From assembly GCF_022347765.1 (NCBI RefSeq), contig NZ_JAKRFZ010000026.1, positions 1 through 57,807 of the forward strand: a stretch of 57,807 nt of DNA. The letters are read 5' to 3'. The notes beneath the pieces are model-generated. The model saw only the letters and a list, made by a program, of their open reading frames with translations. It made no database searches and was not told the origin of the DNA. The DNA is from Pseudoalteromonas sp. OOF1S-7 (GTDB lineage Bacteria; Pseudomonadota; Gammaproteobacteria; Enterobacterales; Alteromonadaceae). The translations under genes and the position numbers were made by a program. Every line of letters starts with the position of its first letter. The stretch's first letter is position 1. Positions 41,955-51,064 of this stretch are shown here, piece after piece.

Positions 41955-44642
41955 TTAAAACTCTTCCCACTCCTCAGAGTCGTCGGCAAAACGATTGGCC
42001 TTGGTTTCTATGGGTGGTCGCGCACTGCGACTGTCCGGTGCCGACAAGCCCATGGCAGGCGAGCGGGCCTGACCATTCGTCGCTTGAGGTTTATCCGGGA
42101 TAGCCTGATGGGCCGCAGGCGCTTCTCCAACTTTAAAGAAGTTCAGCATATTACGCATATCATTAGCCTGCTCCGCCATAGACTCACCCGCAGCTGATGC
42201 TTGTTCTACCAGTGCTGCATTTTGCTGCGTCATTTCATCCATCTGAGTAACCGCTTTATTTACCTGCTCAATCCCTGAACTCTGTTCGACCGATGCATCT
42301 GCAATATCGGAGATCATATCCGTGACGCGTCTGACGGACGCCACTATCTCTTTGAGCGTTTCACCGGACTCATTAACCAATAGCGTACCATCTTCAACTT
42401 TACTAACACTGTCCCGGATCAAATCTTTGATCTCTTTTGCTGCACCGGCTGAGCGCTGAGCCAGGTTTCGCACTTCGCCAGCAACCACGGCAAAACCCCG
42501 CCCCTGTTCGCCGGCCCGTGCAGCCTCTACCGCCGCATTCAACGCTAATAAGTTAGTCTGGAAAGCAATTTCGTCAATTACACTAATAATATCGGCGATT
42601 TTCTTACTTGAATCGTTGATTGCTGACATACTTTCTACTGCACGATTCACAACTTCTCCACCGCGCGTCGCTTTTTCACTGGTTTCTTCAGCCAACTCAT
42701 TGGCTACCTTAGCATTGTCAGCGTTCTGACGAACCGTGCTGGTCATTTGTTCCATACTGGAAGCTGTTTCTTCTAACGATGAAGCCTGCTCTTCCGTGCG
42801 TTGGCTTAAGTCAGCATTGCCTTGCGATATTTCCTCCGCACCACTCGCAACCAAAGAGGCAGAAGCACTGATCCGCTCTAGCACATTGGTCAGTTTATCA
42901 GCAGTGCTATTGGCATCTTGTTTTAGCTTGTCAAACGCCCCCTGATAGTCCGTTTCAATACGCTGCGTGAGATCGCCTCTGGCGAGCGCATCTAGCATAT
43001 TACCGGTATCGGTCACGGCGCCATCTACGCTTTCCAGCAAGCCGTTAAGCCCTTGGGTAAGGCGTAAATAGAACCCTCGCTTATCACCTTCATCCAGTCT
43101 GACTGACAAATTACCGGTACGGGCTGATTCGACTAATGTATTCACTTCCTGCTCAATTGCGACTTCACCAGTTCTATCGTCCCACTCGACGACGGTGCCC
43201 GCTCGCTCGCCAGAATCCGTAATTATGGGGTTGGCGACCAAGCCAAAGGTACGCCCGCCAACTTTGATTTCTGTCTGATAGGGCTTTGATAAGGTCTCTA
43301 ACAGGCGTCTCTGGTGCGCCGGGTTGCGATGGAATACATCGATATTCTGCCCAATCAATTGATTACTATCGAAGTCTGGCAGATCCTTGCGAATATCCGA
43401 TTCGGCGTTTCTCATCATGTCGAGCACCGCCTGATTCATATACACTATAGTGTTATTGGAATCTGCGATCATGGTATTGGTTTGTACATTGTCGAGTGCA
43501 CAACGCACACGAAGGTTTTCATCGGCTGCTTTCAATGCTTTTTGCTCGGCAGCCAAACGCTCGGTTTTGTCTTCCCACTCAACCACAGTGGCAATACGCA
43601 TCCCTTTTTGATCAAAAACAGGTGTGGCTATCAATCCAAAATTAAAGCCCGCAACCACAATGTCGGTGTTATAAACATCTGACAACTTACTCAGTAATCC
43701 GCGCTGATGCTGCGGATTCTCATGAAACACATCAATATTGGTACCAATCAAAGAGTCAGCATCAAAGCTAGGTAGTGCAGTGCGCAGCTGGGCCTGGTTG
43801 CGTCTGAGCATTGCCAATACCGATTCGTTCACATACACGATATTAAGATCTTCATCCGCCAGCATCACATTTGCCTGACAGACATCCAGAGCACGAGAAA
43901 TTCGGGCATTATGTTCTGCCAGGTTTCTGTGTTTTGCTTCAGCAGCAAGCCACTGCGTCTGATCTTTCCATTCCACTAGTGTTGCAATTCGATGTCCCTC
44001 ATCAAATACCGGGGTTGCAATGAGGTCAAATGAGAGCCCGGCAACCTTGATCCTGGTCTGATAGGTTTCACGCAGATTGGCCAGAATGTTACGCTGATGA
44101 CTGGGGTTCTTATGGAAAGAATCAATATTGGTGCCAATCAGGCCCGCCACACTAAACCCTGGTAAGTCCTGCTGTAATTGTTGCTCGTTAACTTTGAGCA
44201 TAGATTTTACGGAGTCATTGAGGTAAACAATATTCAGATCAGCGTCAGCCATCATAATATTGGCCTGACAACCTTTCAACGCCAGCAATAAACTTTGCGT
44301 ATGGTCGTTGTGCTCTTGCTCATCATCTGAGACCTTTAAGGCTTGAAATAATTCAGGAAAATCTGTGAGATCTAACCCCTGTAATACATCCTGTTCCGCC
44401 ACAGAAATGTGCGGCAATATGCGATAAACACAGCCAAGCTGGGCACTGAGCGCTGCTAACCCCATCCTTAGGTATCCCAGTGCAACCACAACTCCAAACA
44501 AAGGTAGCGCCACTGCAACCAGCTTCATGTTTTCAGAATCTGTGCCTCCGAGCTGCAGCCCCAGTACGATGCTGACCACCAGTATCACACCCGCTATGAT
44601 GATTTTATTGTTTACACTACTTTGGATACTCTGACTATTCAT
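41955..44642 (-). CDS. Triple-PAS methyl-accepting chemotaxis protein with a C-terminal tether pentapeptide
   Basis: 895 aa from MNSQSIQSSV; the in-frame ATG at 44678 lies in cheW. Two membrane helices (about 13-30 and 41-63) with almost no periplasmic loop. Three repeated PAS domains follow at about 115-230, 247-361 and 378-491. Each has ADxxxxIVY, N(I/V)D-FHxNPxHQR and an end strand VEWxDxT. HAMP-like helices (about 500-600) and the MA signalling domain with hairpin tip EIAFQTNLLALNAAVEAARAG-type sequence follow. The last five residues, EWEEF, match the xWxxF CheR tether. The PAS architecture, lack of sensory periplasmic domain and operon order resemble P. aeruginosa Aer2 and Vibrio DosM-type oxygen-sensing receptors. 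Internal sensing is inferred. Confidence 0.92.
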   Translation of the reverse strand: MNSQSIQSSVNNKIIIAGVILVVSIVLGLQLGGTDSENMKLVAVALPLFGVVVALGYLRMGLAALSAQLGCVYRILPHISVAEQDVLQGLDLTDFPELFQALKVSDDEQEHNDHTQSLLLALKGCQANIMMADADLNIVYLNDSVKSMLKVNEQQLQQDLPGFSVAGLIGTNIDSFHKNPSHQRNILANLRETYQTRIKVAGLSFDLIATPVFDEGHRIATLVEWKDQTQWLAAEAKHRNLAEHNARISRALDVCQANVMLADEDLNIVYVNESVLAMLRRNQAQLRTALPSFDADSLIGTNIDVFHENPQHQRGLLSKLSDVYNTDIVVAGFNFGLIATPVFDQKGMRIATVVEWEDKTERLAAEQKALKAADENLRVRCALDNVQTNTMIADSNNTIVYMNQAVLDMMRNAESDIRKDLPDFDSNQLIGQNIDVFHRNPAHQRRLLETLSKPYQTEIKVGGRTFGLVANPIITDSGERAGTVVEWDDRTGEVAIEQEVNTLVESARTGNLSVRLDEGDKRGFYLRLTQGLNGLLESVDGAVTDTGNMLDALARGDLTQRIETDYQGAFDKLKQDANSTADKLTNVLERISASASLVASGAEEISQGNADLSQRTEEQASSLEETASSMEQMTSTVRQNADNAKVANELAEETSEKATRGGEVVNRAVESMSAINDSSKKIADIISVIDEIAFQTNLLALNAAVEAARAGEQGRGFAVVAGEVRNLAQRSAGAAKEIKDLIRDSVSKVEDGTLLVNESGETLKEIVASVRRVTDMISDIADASVEQSSGIEQVNKAVTQMDEMTQQNAALVEQASAAGESMAEQANDMRNMLNFFKVGEAPAAHQAIPDKPQATNGQARSPAMGLSAPDSRSARPPIETKANRFADDSEEWEEF

Positions 44643-44643
44643 C

Positions 44644-45159
44644 TCAGCCCCCGTTGCTCTTAACACTACTTTTGTCATGTAAATCGAGCACTTTTCTTAA
44701 GTTTAATAACACCACCATCTTTTCCCCAACATTGACCAGACCATGAACAAACTGCGCATTATCTGAGTCCTGAAAATCTGGAACATCTTTCGCCTTCTCT
44801 TCGGAGATGCTGTAAACATCGGATACAGCATCCACAACAATGCCCATCAATTTGGTTTGTTCTTTCAGTGTCACCGACACCACTATCACCACGGTGAGTG
44901 GACCGTAATCAATATGGGTAATACCAAATCGTTGTCGCAGATCGATGATGGGCACAATGGTCCCACGCAGGTTCATCGCGCCTTTTACAAATGGCGGAGA
45001 GTTGGGGATCACCGTAACAGGCTCCCAGCCACGAATTTCCTGGACCGCCAAAATATCAATCCCATACTCTTCTTCGTCCATCATAAATGTCAGAAACTGT
45101 TTTTCGTCCGATTCGGTATCCAGCACTAGCTGCTGATTTAAGTTCACACGATCTGTCAT
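44644..45159 (-). CDS. cheW: Chemotaxis coupling protein CheW
   Basis: 171 aa, SH3-like CheW fold at about 18-160 (FLTFMMDEEEYGIDILAVQEI, MNLRGTIVPIIDLRQRFG). It links the receptor to CheA. The stop is one base before the MCP start, and the start overlaps the cheA stop by 4 bp. Confidence 0.96.
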   Translation of the reverse strand: MTDRVNLNQQLVLDTESDEKQFLTFMMDEEEYGIDILAVQEIRGWEPVTVIPNSPPFVKGAMNLRGTIVPIIDLRQRFGITHIDYGPLTVVIVVSVTLKEQTKLMGIVVDAVSDVYSISEEKAKDVPDFQDSDNAQFVHGLVNVGEKMVVLLNLRKVLDLHDKSSVKSNGG

Positions 45160-47279
45160 GCCGGGACACCCTCATCCGTTTTCAGGTCCACCAGTAGCTC
45201 AGAAGAACCAGGTCGCCTTAAGCCGCTCAGCTTAATTAAACCACTGATGTCAATTATCAGAGACACCGTGCCATCTCCTAAAATGGTTGCCCCTGAGATA
45301 CCGTCTACGCGCTGATAGTTGGCTTCCAGACTTTTGATCACGACCTGTTGCTGTGCCAATAAATCATCCACCAGAATACCCACTTTGTAATTGTCGGTTT
45401 CAACTACCACCAACAAGGTCTTATCCAGTTCTTCACGCGCACCTTTGTGATTAAAAATGTCATACAAACGCAAGATAGGAATGTACTCATCGCGCAAACG
45501 CAGAACCTGTAAGCCCTTGCCGACATTACTGACTTTGGTAATGTCAATTTGCAACGATTCAACGATTGAGATCAGCGGAATAATATAAGTATGCTCTGCA
45601 ACCTGCACCAACTGACCATCTAAAATCGCCAAAGTCAGCGGCAAGCGAATCGTAAAAGTCGACCCCACACCAGCTTGCGAACTCACTTCCACAGAGCCAT
45701 TTAATGCCTGAATGTTCTTACGAACCACATCCATTCCGACACCCCGGCCAGATATTTCACTGACATTGTCCGCAGTTGAAAAACCCGGCATAAAAATCAA
45801 TTCATTGATTTCGTCAACAGAGAGATCGTCCAGCTCCTGGATCAGCCCTTTCTGGATGGCCTTGTTACGGATTTTATCTGTATCCAACCCTTTGCCGTCA
45901 TCCATAATCTCGATGACAATGTTGCCCCCCTGATGAAATGCATTCAGCGTGACCGTCCCGACGGGATCTTTACCCTGCGCAATACGTTGTTCGGGAGTCT
46001 CCAAGCCATGATCCAGCGAGTTGCGCACCAGGTGTACCATAGGATCTGACAGCTTTTCCATTACCGTTTTATCCAGCTCGGTTTGTTCACCAATCAGTTT
46101 TAGTTCAACCTGCTTGTTTAATTTTTGCGAAATATCGCGGACGAGCCTTGGAAAGCGGCTGAATACAAAACTGATAGGCAGCATGCGAATTCGCATTACA
46201 TTTTCCTGCAGATCGCGGGTATTATGTGCCAGTTGAGCCAAACCTTCCTGCAGCGCCGCAATGCTGGATTCAGTAATGTCCTGCTCACCTATCTGGCTAA
46301 GCATAGCTTGTGTGATGACCAGTTCGCCTACCATGTTGATCAGTGAATCAACTTTATCTATGCCGACCCGGATAGAGGTTGTGCTGGGGTCCGCATTTTT
46401 ACGTGCGTCTTTGCCCGTCGCAGACTCTGTTTTAACTTCCGTAACAGCTGGGGAGGGCGCATTTATCTCGACTGGTAACGCCGGCTCAGCCTGAACACTT
46501 TGCAGTGATTCAGCTTGTTTAATATGAGTTTCAGGCTCATCGAACAGGCCGCCACAATGCACTATGCTGATTTCAGCATCATCTTCAACCCATTCGAATA
46601 TCTCGCGAATTGCCGCCTCTCCACGTGTTGTCGTCAGAAAAAATCGCCAATAAAGATAGCAATCATCAGGTGTCAGCTGTTTAAACTTCGGTAACTCATC
46701 GTGTAGCGCCCGGGTTTCCAGTTCTCCGAGTTCAGAGAGCTCGGCAATCATGTATAGCGGCTCATTACCCGTTTTAAATAGATAGGGCAACGGCTTGAAA
46801 TCTACCTGGAAAGTTATGGGAAGATGCATCTGATCTTCAGACTTGTTCTCGAACTTACTGCTCTCGTCTCCCCGGTTATCAGCACAACTGTCTCCGTTCA
46901 GAATGGCTTCAAAGCGTTGTTTCAATTCGTTTGCATCTTGCTGTTCGGGTTCCTGTTGCGCTTGCAAAGCAGTCAGCATGGCGCGCAAACAATCAACAGC
47001 CTTGAGCAGCAAATTGACATGCTCTGCGGTGAGCTGCCGTTGTCCGTTACGGATTTGATCTAATAAGGTTTCCAGTACATGAGTAAAATCAGAAACCGCT
47101 GTAAAACCAAAAGTACCACTTCCCCCCTTTATTGAATGTGCAGCCCGAAAAATGGTATTTATGGTCTCTTGATCTTCTTTGCCAGGCTCAAGATTCAGCA
47201 GCTCAGACTCCATCGCATCGAGCCCCTCGAAGCTTTCTTCAAAAAACACATCGAAAAACTGACTTAAGTCGATACTCAT
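45156..47279 (-). CDS. cheA: Chemotaxis histidine kinase CheA
   Basis: 707 aa. The P1 Hpt domain has phosphorylated His48 in AAHSIKGGSGTFGF. A middle domain (about 145-290) contains a P2-like module, then the P3 dimerisation domain and P4 kinase with N-box VRNSLDHGLETPE, G1 DDGKGLDTDKI and G2 SGRGVGMDVVRKNI. The C-terminal P5 CheW-like domain ends the protein. The linker between P1 and P3 is acidic and disordered in part. Confidence 0.96.
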   Translation of the reverse strand: MSIDLSQFFDVFFEESFEGLDAMESELLNLEPGKEDQETINTIFRAAHSIKGGSGTFGFTAVSDFTHVLETLLDQIRNGQRQLTAEHVNLLLKAVDCLRAMLTALQAQQEPEQQDANELKQRFEAILNGDSCADNRGDESSKFENKSEDQMHLPITFQVDFKPLPYLFKTGNEPLYMIAELSELGELETRALHDELPKFKQLTPDDCYLYWRFFLTTTRGEAAIREIFEWVEDDAEISIVHCGGLFDEPETHIKQAESLQSVQAEPALPVEINAPSPAVTEVKTESATGKDARKNADPSTTSIRVGIDKVDSLINMVGELVITQAMLSQIGEQDITESSIAALQEGLAQLAHNTRDLQENVMRIRMLPISFVFSRFPRLVRDISQKLNKQVELKLIGEQTELDKTVMEKLSDPMVHLVRNSLDHGLETPEQRIAQGKDPVGTVTLNAFHQGGNIVIEIMDDGKGLDTDKIRNKAIQKGLIQELDDLSVDEINELIFMPGFSTADNVSEISGRGVGMDVVRKNIQALNGSVEVSSQAGVGSTFTIRLPLTLAILDGQLVQVAEHTYIIPLISIVESLQIDITKVSNVGKGLQVLRLRDEYIPILRLYDIFNHKGAREELDKTLLVVVETDNYKVGILVDDLLAQQQVVIKSLEANYQRVDGISGATILGDGTVSLIIDISGLIKLSGLRRPGSSELLVDLKTDEGVPA

Positions 47280-47297
47280 GGCAGCACCTCGCGAGGG

Positions 47298-47660
47298 TTA
47301 ACGAATGACTTTTTTCAGCACAGCCAGCAATTGTTCAGGGTTAAATGGTTTCACAATCCAACCTGTTGCGCCTGCGGCTTTACCTTCGCTTTTCTTATCC
47401 AGGCCGGACTCGGTGGTGAGCATCAGAAGTGGTGTAAACTTATAATCAGGCAAGTTTCTCAGCTCCCGAATTAGGGTAATACCATCCATAACAGGCATAT
47501 TCACATCCGAGATCACAGCATCAAACCCTTGTTGCTTAGCCAGATTGAGCGCTTCACTGCCATCCTTTGCTTCGACTACATCAAAGCCCGCTTTTTTTAA
47601 TGTAAAGCCAACCATCTGACGCATTGAAGCAGAATCATCCACAGCTAAAATCTTTTTCAT
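47298..47660 (-). CDS. cheY: CheY-like single-domain response regulator
   Basis: 120 aa stand-alone receiver. Acidic pocket AVDDSAS, phospho-acceptor Asp52 in VISDVNMPVMDG, conserved Thr and Lys (LLMLTTES and GWIVKPFN). Its position in the operon, before cheA, is that of che2 CheY proteins, whose output target need not be the flagellar motor. Confidence 0.93.
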   Translation of the reverse strand: MKKILAVDDSASMRQMVGFTLKKAGFDVVEAKDGSEALNLAKQQGFDAVISDVNMPVMDGITLIRELRNLPDYKFTPLLMLTTESGLDKKSEGKAAGATGWIVKPFNPEQLLAVLKKVIR

Positions 47661-47669
47661 AATGACCTC

Positions 47670-47942
47670 TTAATTCGTACTACTGATAGATAAAAGTTCG
47701 GTTAACCCTAGTTTCTCAACAGATGAAGACAACGCGGCACTTTCGCCCACCCAGGAAATATGTTGCCCAATATCCAGCAAATATTTTTGTAATGCACACA
47801 GCAGTTGGATCGAAGCGGTGTCTGCACGCTGAATTTCACTGATGTCTAAAGAAATAGCATGGCCAGCATCAAGCTCAAGCATCAACTGTTGATGCAGTTC
47901 TTCAACCTGGTTTATAACCAGCTCAGGGGGAAGTTTAATCAT
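47670..47942 (-). CDS. STAS-domain protein of the chemosensory operon
   Basis: 90 aa STAS domain (anti-sigma factor antagonist fold, SpoIIAA/CheX-like size). The DISEIQRADTASIQLLCAL segment carries the usual phosphorylatable position (Ser or Thr in D-x-A/T-S). It is the promoter-proximal gene; its partner is unknown. STAS genes often head such chemosensory operons in Vibrio and Shewanella. Confidence 0.85.
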   Translation of the reverse strand: MIKLPPELVINQVEELHQQLMLELDAGHAISLDISEIQRADTASIQLLCALQKYLLDIGQHISWVGESAALSSSVEKLGLTELLSISSTN

Positions 47943-48066
47943 GCGCCTTGCACATTCCTTGCAAATCTTATTGATATGAATAGATTAGACCGTGACCGTG
48001 AAATTGCCATATTTATAACGGAAAAGAAATAATTAATTATGAAATTCAGTAACTTTACGGGACTTG

Positions 48067-48669
48067 CTAGTACTCAGGTACAATCACCTTAAAATCTTTA
48101 ATCAACTGAGCCTCATTAATAACGGGCACTTCACCCACCTTAAATTCGGGTTTAAATATGGCTTCCAATTGTGCCTGTGGGTTAACTAATGCAATCGATG
48201 CACTATGGTCGACATAATACTCTGGTTGGTCGCTGCTATTAATGGCATAGATCAAACCAATGTCCCGCACGAATGGGAATAAGATGTTATGAGGCGCAGA
48301 TGCTGCGACAAAATCAGGATTAAAGTAATCAATATATTGCTTTCGCTTTTCTTGCGTATCGCGCTGCGGGTCTACCGCGACAAACCAGACGTTCAAGTTC
48401 TGGTAAGACTCGAGCTGTGCAGCAATATTGGTGAGCTTAGCCAAAGTCATTGGGCACACATCAGGACAATGTGTATAGCCCAGAAATAGCAAGCTCCATT
48501 GCCCTTTTAATTGCTCGGCAGTGACCGGCATGCCATGTTGATCTTGCAAAGTAAAAGGTTTGAGCATCCGAGGCTGCTCATAATGTACAGCAAACTCTGA
48601 TATTTTAGGGGCTGGCTGACACCCGCTAAACAACATGACCATAAAAAAAAGAAGAAAAAAATTTCTCAT
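48067..48669 (-). CDS. SCO1/SenC-type copper chaperone lipoprotein
   Basis: 200 aa. Lipobox LFSGC with Cys17, so it is probably an inner- or outer-membrane lipoprotein facing the periplasm. Thioredoxin-like fold with the copper site CPDVCP plus a distant His in YVDHSASIAL. It helps load CuA of cytochrome oxidase. Last gene of the cox operon, overlapping ctaB by 4 bp. Confidence 0.94.
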   Translation of the reverse strand: MRNFFLLFFMVMLFSGCQPAPKISEFAVHYEQPRMLKPFTLQDQHGMPVTAEQLKGQWSLLFLGYTHCPDVCPMTLAKLTNIAAQLESYQNLNVWFVAVDPQRDTQEKRKQYIDYFNPDFVAASAPHNILFPFVRDIGLIYAINSSDQPEYYVDHSASIALVNPQAQLEAIFKPEFKVGEVPVINEAQLIKDFKVIVPEY

Positions 48670-49571
48670 ATCAGCGCTCTGTCAACAAACAATGAGACAA
48701 AGAGTAACAGTAAATACCAGATAGAAAAACGAAAAACCCCCATCGCCTGCGACACCGTATGATTAACATACAGCCGTACAATCAGATAAATAAACAGTCC
48801 GTTAAGAGTACTTGCCGATACCAGATACACATATCCGACCATACCTATCAGATAGGGAAGTACACATATCAACGCCAACAATAATGTATACACGACCATA
48901 CACAGTTTAGTAAATTGAATCCCGTGTGTTACAGGCAGCATCGGCGTACCTGCTCTGGCATAATCAGCTTCGCGAGCGATCGCCAGGGCCCAGAAATGCG
49001 GTGGCGTCCAGGCAAAAATGATCATGACCAATAGCCAGGGCTCTGCAGCCAGACTCCCCGTTTCGCTAACCCACCCCAGCAAAGGGGGCAGAGCGCCTGC
49101 CAGCCCGCCAATGACAATATTTTGTGGTGTCATATGCTTGAGAAACATAGTGTACACAACCGCATATCCGAGCAAAGCCAGTAGAGTTAACACGGTGCAC
49201 AACCAATTACTGAACACCAATAAACCTGTGGTTCCGATAGTAGCCAGGCAAGCTGCAAAAAGCAGAGCCTTTGATACACAGAGTTGTTGCCTCGCCAGAG
49301 GGCGGTGGCGCGTTCGTGCCATCTTACTGTCTCTGTTTCGGTCAACTATATGATTAACCGCCGCAGCCGCCGCAGAGATGAGACCAATTGACAGCAAACT
49401 CATTAGTTGTTGCACCAGAGTGCGCCCTGTATCCGGTGCAAGCGCAAGGCCTACCCAGGCAGTAAGCACCAGCATCATGACCACCTTAGCTTTGGTGATC
49501 GCCAGATAGGGCTTGATACCTGCGTAGAAATCGGGAAATGCTGATCCGAGTTGATGTACGCTCATAGCCAT
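48666..49571 (-). CDS. ctaB: Protoheme IX farnesyltransferase (heme O synthase)
   Basis: 301 aa, UbiA superfamily with about 9 membrane helices. The prenyl-diphosphate/Mg site NHIVDRNRDSKMARTRHRPL is present. It farnesylates protoheme to heme O, the precursor of heme A. It precedes sco and follows ctaA (4-bp gap). Confidence 0.95.
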   Translation of the reverse strand: MAMSVHQLGSAFPDFYAGIKPYLAITKAKVVMMLVLTAWVGLALAPDTGRTLVQQLMSLLSIGLISAAAAAVNHIVDRNRDSKMARTRHRPLARQQLCVSKALLFAACLATIGTTGLLVFSNWLCTVLTLLALLGYAVVYTMFLKHMTPQNIVIGGLAGALPPLLGWVSETGSLAAEPWLLVMIIFAWTPPHFWALAIAREADYARAGTPMLPVTHGIQFTKLCMVVYTLLLALICVLPYLIGMVGYVYLVSASTLNGLFIYLIVRLYVNHTVSQAMGVFRFSIWYLLLLFVSLFVDRALI

Positions 49572-49574
49572 AAC

Positions 49575-50567
49575 TTACTCCTTCGATTGATAAAACAGCA
49601 GATAACACACCCGAACCATACTTAGTAGTAAAAGTGCAGCCATCACATTATGGAACAACGTCAACGACAACGGAAATTGCCAATGTACAATCGCCCCACC
49701 CAGTAGCACCTGGCAAAGCACCAGCATAGCTGGTAATACAATTACAGGCCGTATGTGAGAGTCAGCAATCTGTCCGTACAAGCGCCAGCATAATAATAAG
49801 ATTGCAACCAGCGTTACCATCGCCCAGATCCGGTGAACCAGATGAATGGAAAGTCGGGTTTCAAATGGCAACACACCAAACTCGTAGCTGGCAGAGGAAT
49901 GAGGTAACTGAAATAAACTGGTCAACGAAAAGAGTTGACCATTTTCACACAATGGCAAGCCCCGACAATGTGGTGCAGCATAATTAGCGGCTAACCATCC
50001 ACCCAGTGCGATTTGCAGTATCAATATCGTCAGTGCAACCAAAGCCATAATCCTCAATCCAGTGACATTCGGTATCAAGACGGCCGCTGGCTGACGAGCT
50101 TTCAGCCACAACAAAGTTAACAAACTGAGTATGGTGAATCCTCCCAGCAAGTGGCCCATGACAACGAGAGGCTGTAAGTTCATCGTCACGGTCCACATGC
50201 CCAGCATTGCCTGAAATACGATTAATATGACAAGCAGCGTCGACAACCCTTTGATATGCTTACTATAGTTCGGATGACGCAGCGCTATGAAAAAAATCGC
50301 AGCGACTATCAAGCCTAAGCTGCCTGCGAAATACCTGTGTATCATTTCAATCCAGGCTTTCTTTTGATGTACCTCACTACCAGGAAACTTTTGTTGCGCC
50401 GACATCAGTTCATGTGACTCATTGGGCACAGTGAGAAAGCCATAACAACCCGGCCAATCCGGGCACCCCAAACCAGCATTACTCAACCGGGTATACGCGC
50501 CTAATGTTACAACCAACGCCGCCAGTAGCGCTGATATGAGCACCAATCTTCTAAACCCCTGTGTCAT
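49575..50567 (-). CDS. ctaA: Heme A synthase (CtaA/COX15)
   Basis: 330 aa, 8 membrane helices in two four-helix bundles. The N-terminal RLSNAGLGCPDWPGCYG and the mid-protein PHCRGLPLCENGQ cysteine loop are COX15/CtaA motifs, and conserved His residues in the helices bind heme. It oxidises the heme O methyl group. It overlaps the upstream gene by 4 bp. Confidence 0.95.
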   Translation of the reverse strand: MTQGFRRLVLISALLAALVVTLGAYTRLSNAGLGCPDWPGCYGFLTVPNESHELMSAQQKFPGSEVHQKKAWIEMIHRYFAGSLGLIVAAIFFIALRHPNYSKHIKGLSTLLVILIVFQAMLGMWTVTMNLQPLVVMGHLLGGFTILSLLTLLWLKARQPAAVLIPNVTGLRIMALVALTILILQIALGGWLAANYAAPHCRGLPLCENGQLFSLTSLFQLPHSSASYEFGVLPFETRLSIHLVHRIWAMVTLVAILLLCWRLYGQIADSHIRPVIVLPAMLVLCQVLLGGAIVHWQFPLSLTLFHNVMAALLLLSMVRVCYLLFYQSKE

Positions 50568-51064
50568 TGCTTGCCTCCTGAGCTGCTTCGTTCGTAAGAC
50601 AGTAACTTTTTTAAATCCTTTAGCAGGCCTTTAAGCAACACCCTGTTGGCGGTTTGGTCCGGCTGCGGCAAATATTCTAGTACTACCAGACCGCGCTTAT
50701 CGACCAGATAAAATGCACCCGGAGACAAAGTCGAAACTTCAGGCACAACATCGGCCACCTCACTTTGTCCCTGACCTATCAACAGTAAGCCTACTTGCTG
50801 ACGATGTTTCCCCAGCGCGACGGTTAGTTGCTCCATTACAGCCAACTGACCCTGACACAACTGGCCACAATTCTCAGGCTGATTCAACGCAATAAACCAA
50901 GCATTGTGGCCTTGTTCAGGCACATCCAGTATGACCTCCTGACTCAAAAAGCTTCCCTGATTGGTCGTACTCTCCGGTTGCCATCCCGACCAGAGCACTA
51001 CCCATGCAGCGATCAGAGGTAACACGCAGCAGGCTAAAAATAATCCGGGCACCTTATTCATCAT
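50564..51064 (-). CDS. Membrane-anchored thioredoxin-like protein in the cox cluster
   Basis: 166 aa from 51064, with AAGGAAG upstream; 51082 is another possible ATG. One N-terminal membrane helix (about 6-25), then a periplasmic domain with a Cys-x3-Cys pair in ENCGQLCQGQLAV. A strand and turn (GAFYLVDKRGLVVLEYLP) resemble the end of a thioredoxin fold. The location between ctaA and SURF1 and the CxxxC pair suggest a SCO-like copper or thiol role. No named family assigned. Confidence 0.75.
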   Translation of the reverse strand: MMNKVPGLFLACCVLPLIAAWVVLWSGWQPESTTNQGSFLSQEVILDVPEQGHNAWFIALNQPENCGQLCQGQLAVMEQLTVALGKHRQQVGLLLIGQGQSEVADVVPEVSTLSPGAFYLVDKRGLVVLEYLPQPDQTANRVLLKGLLKDLKKLLSYERSSSGGKQ

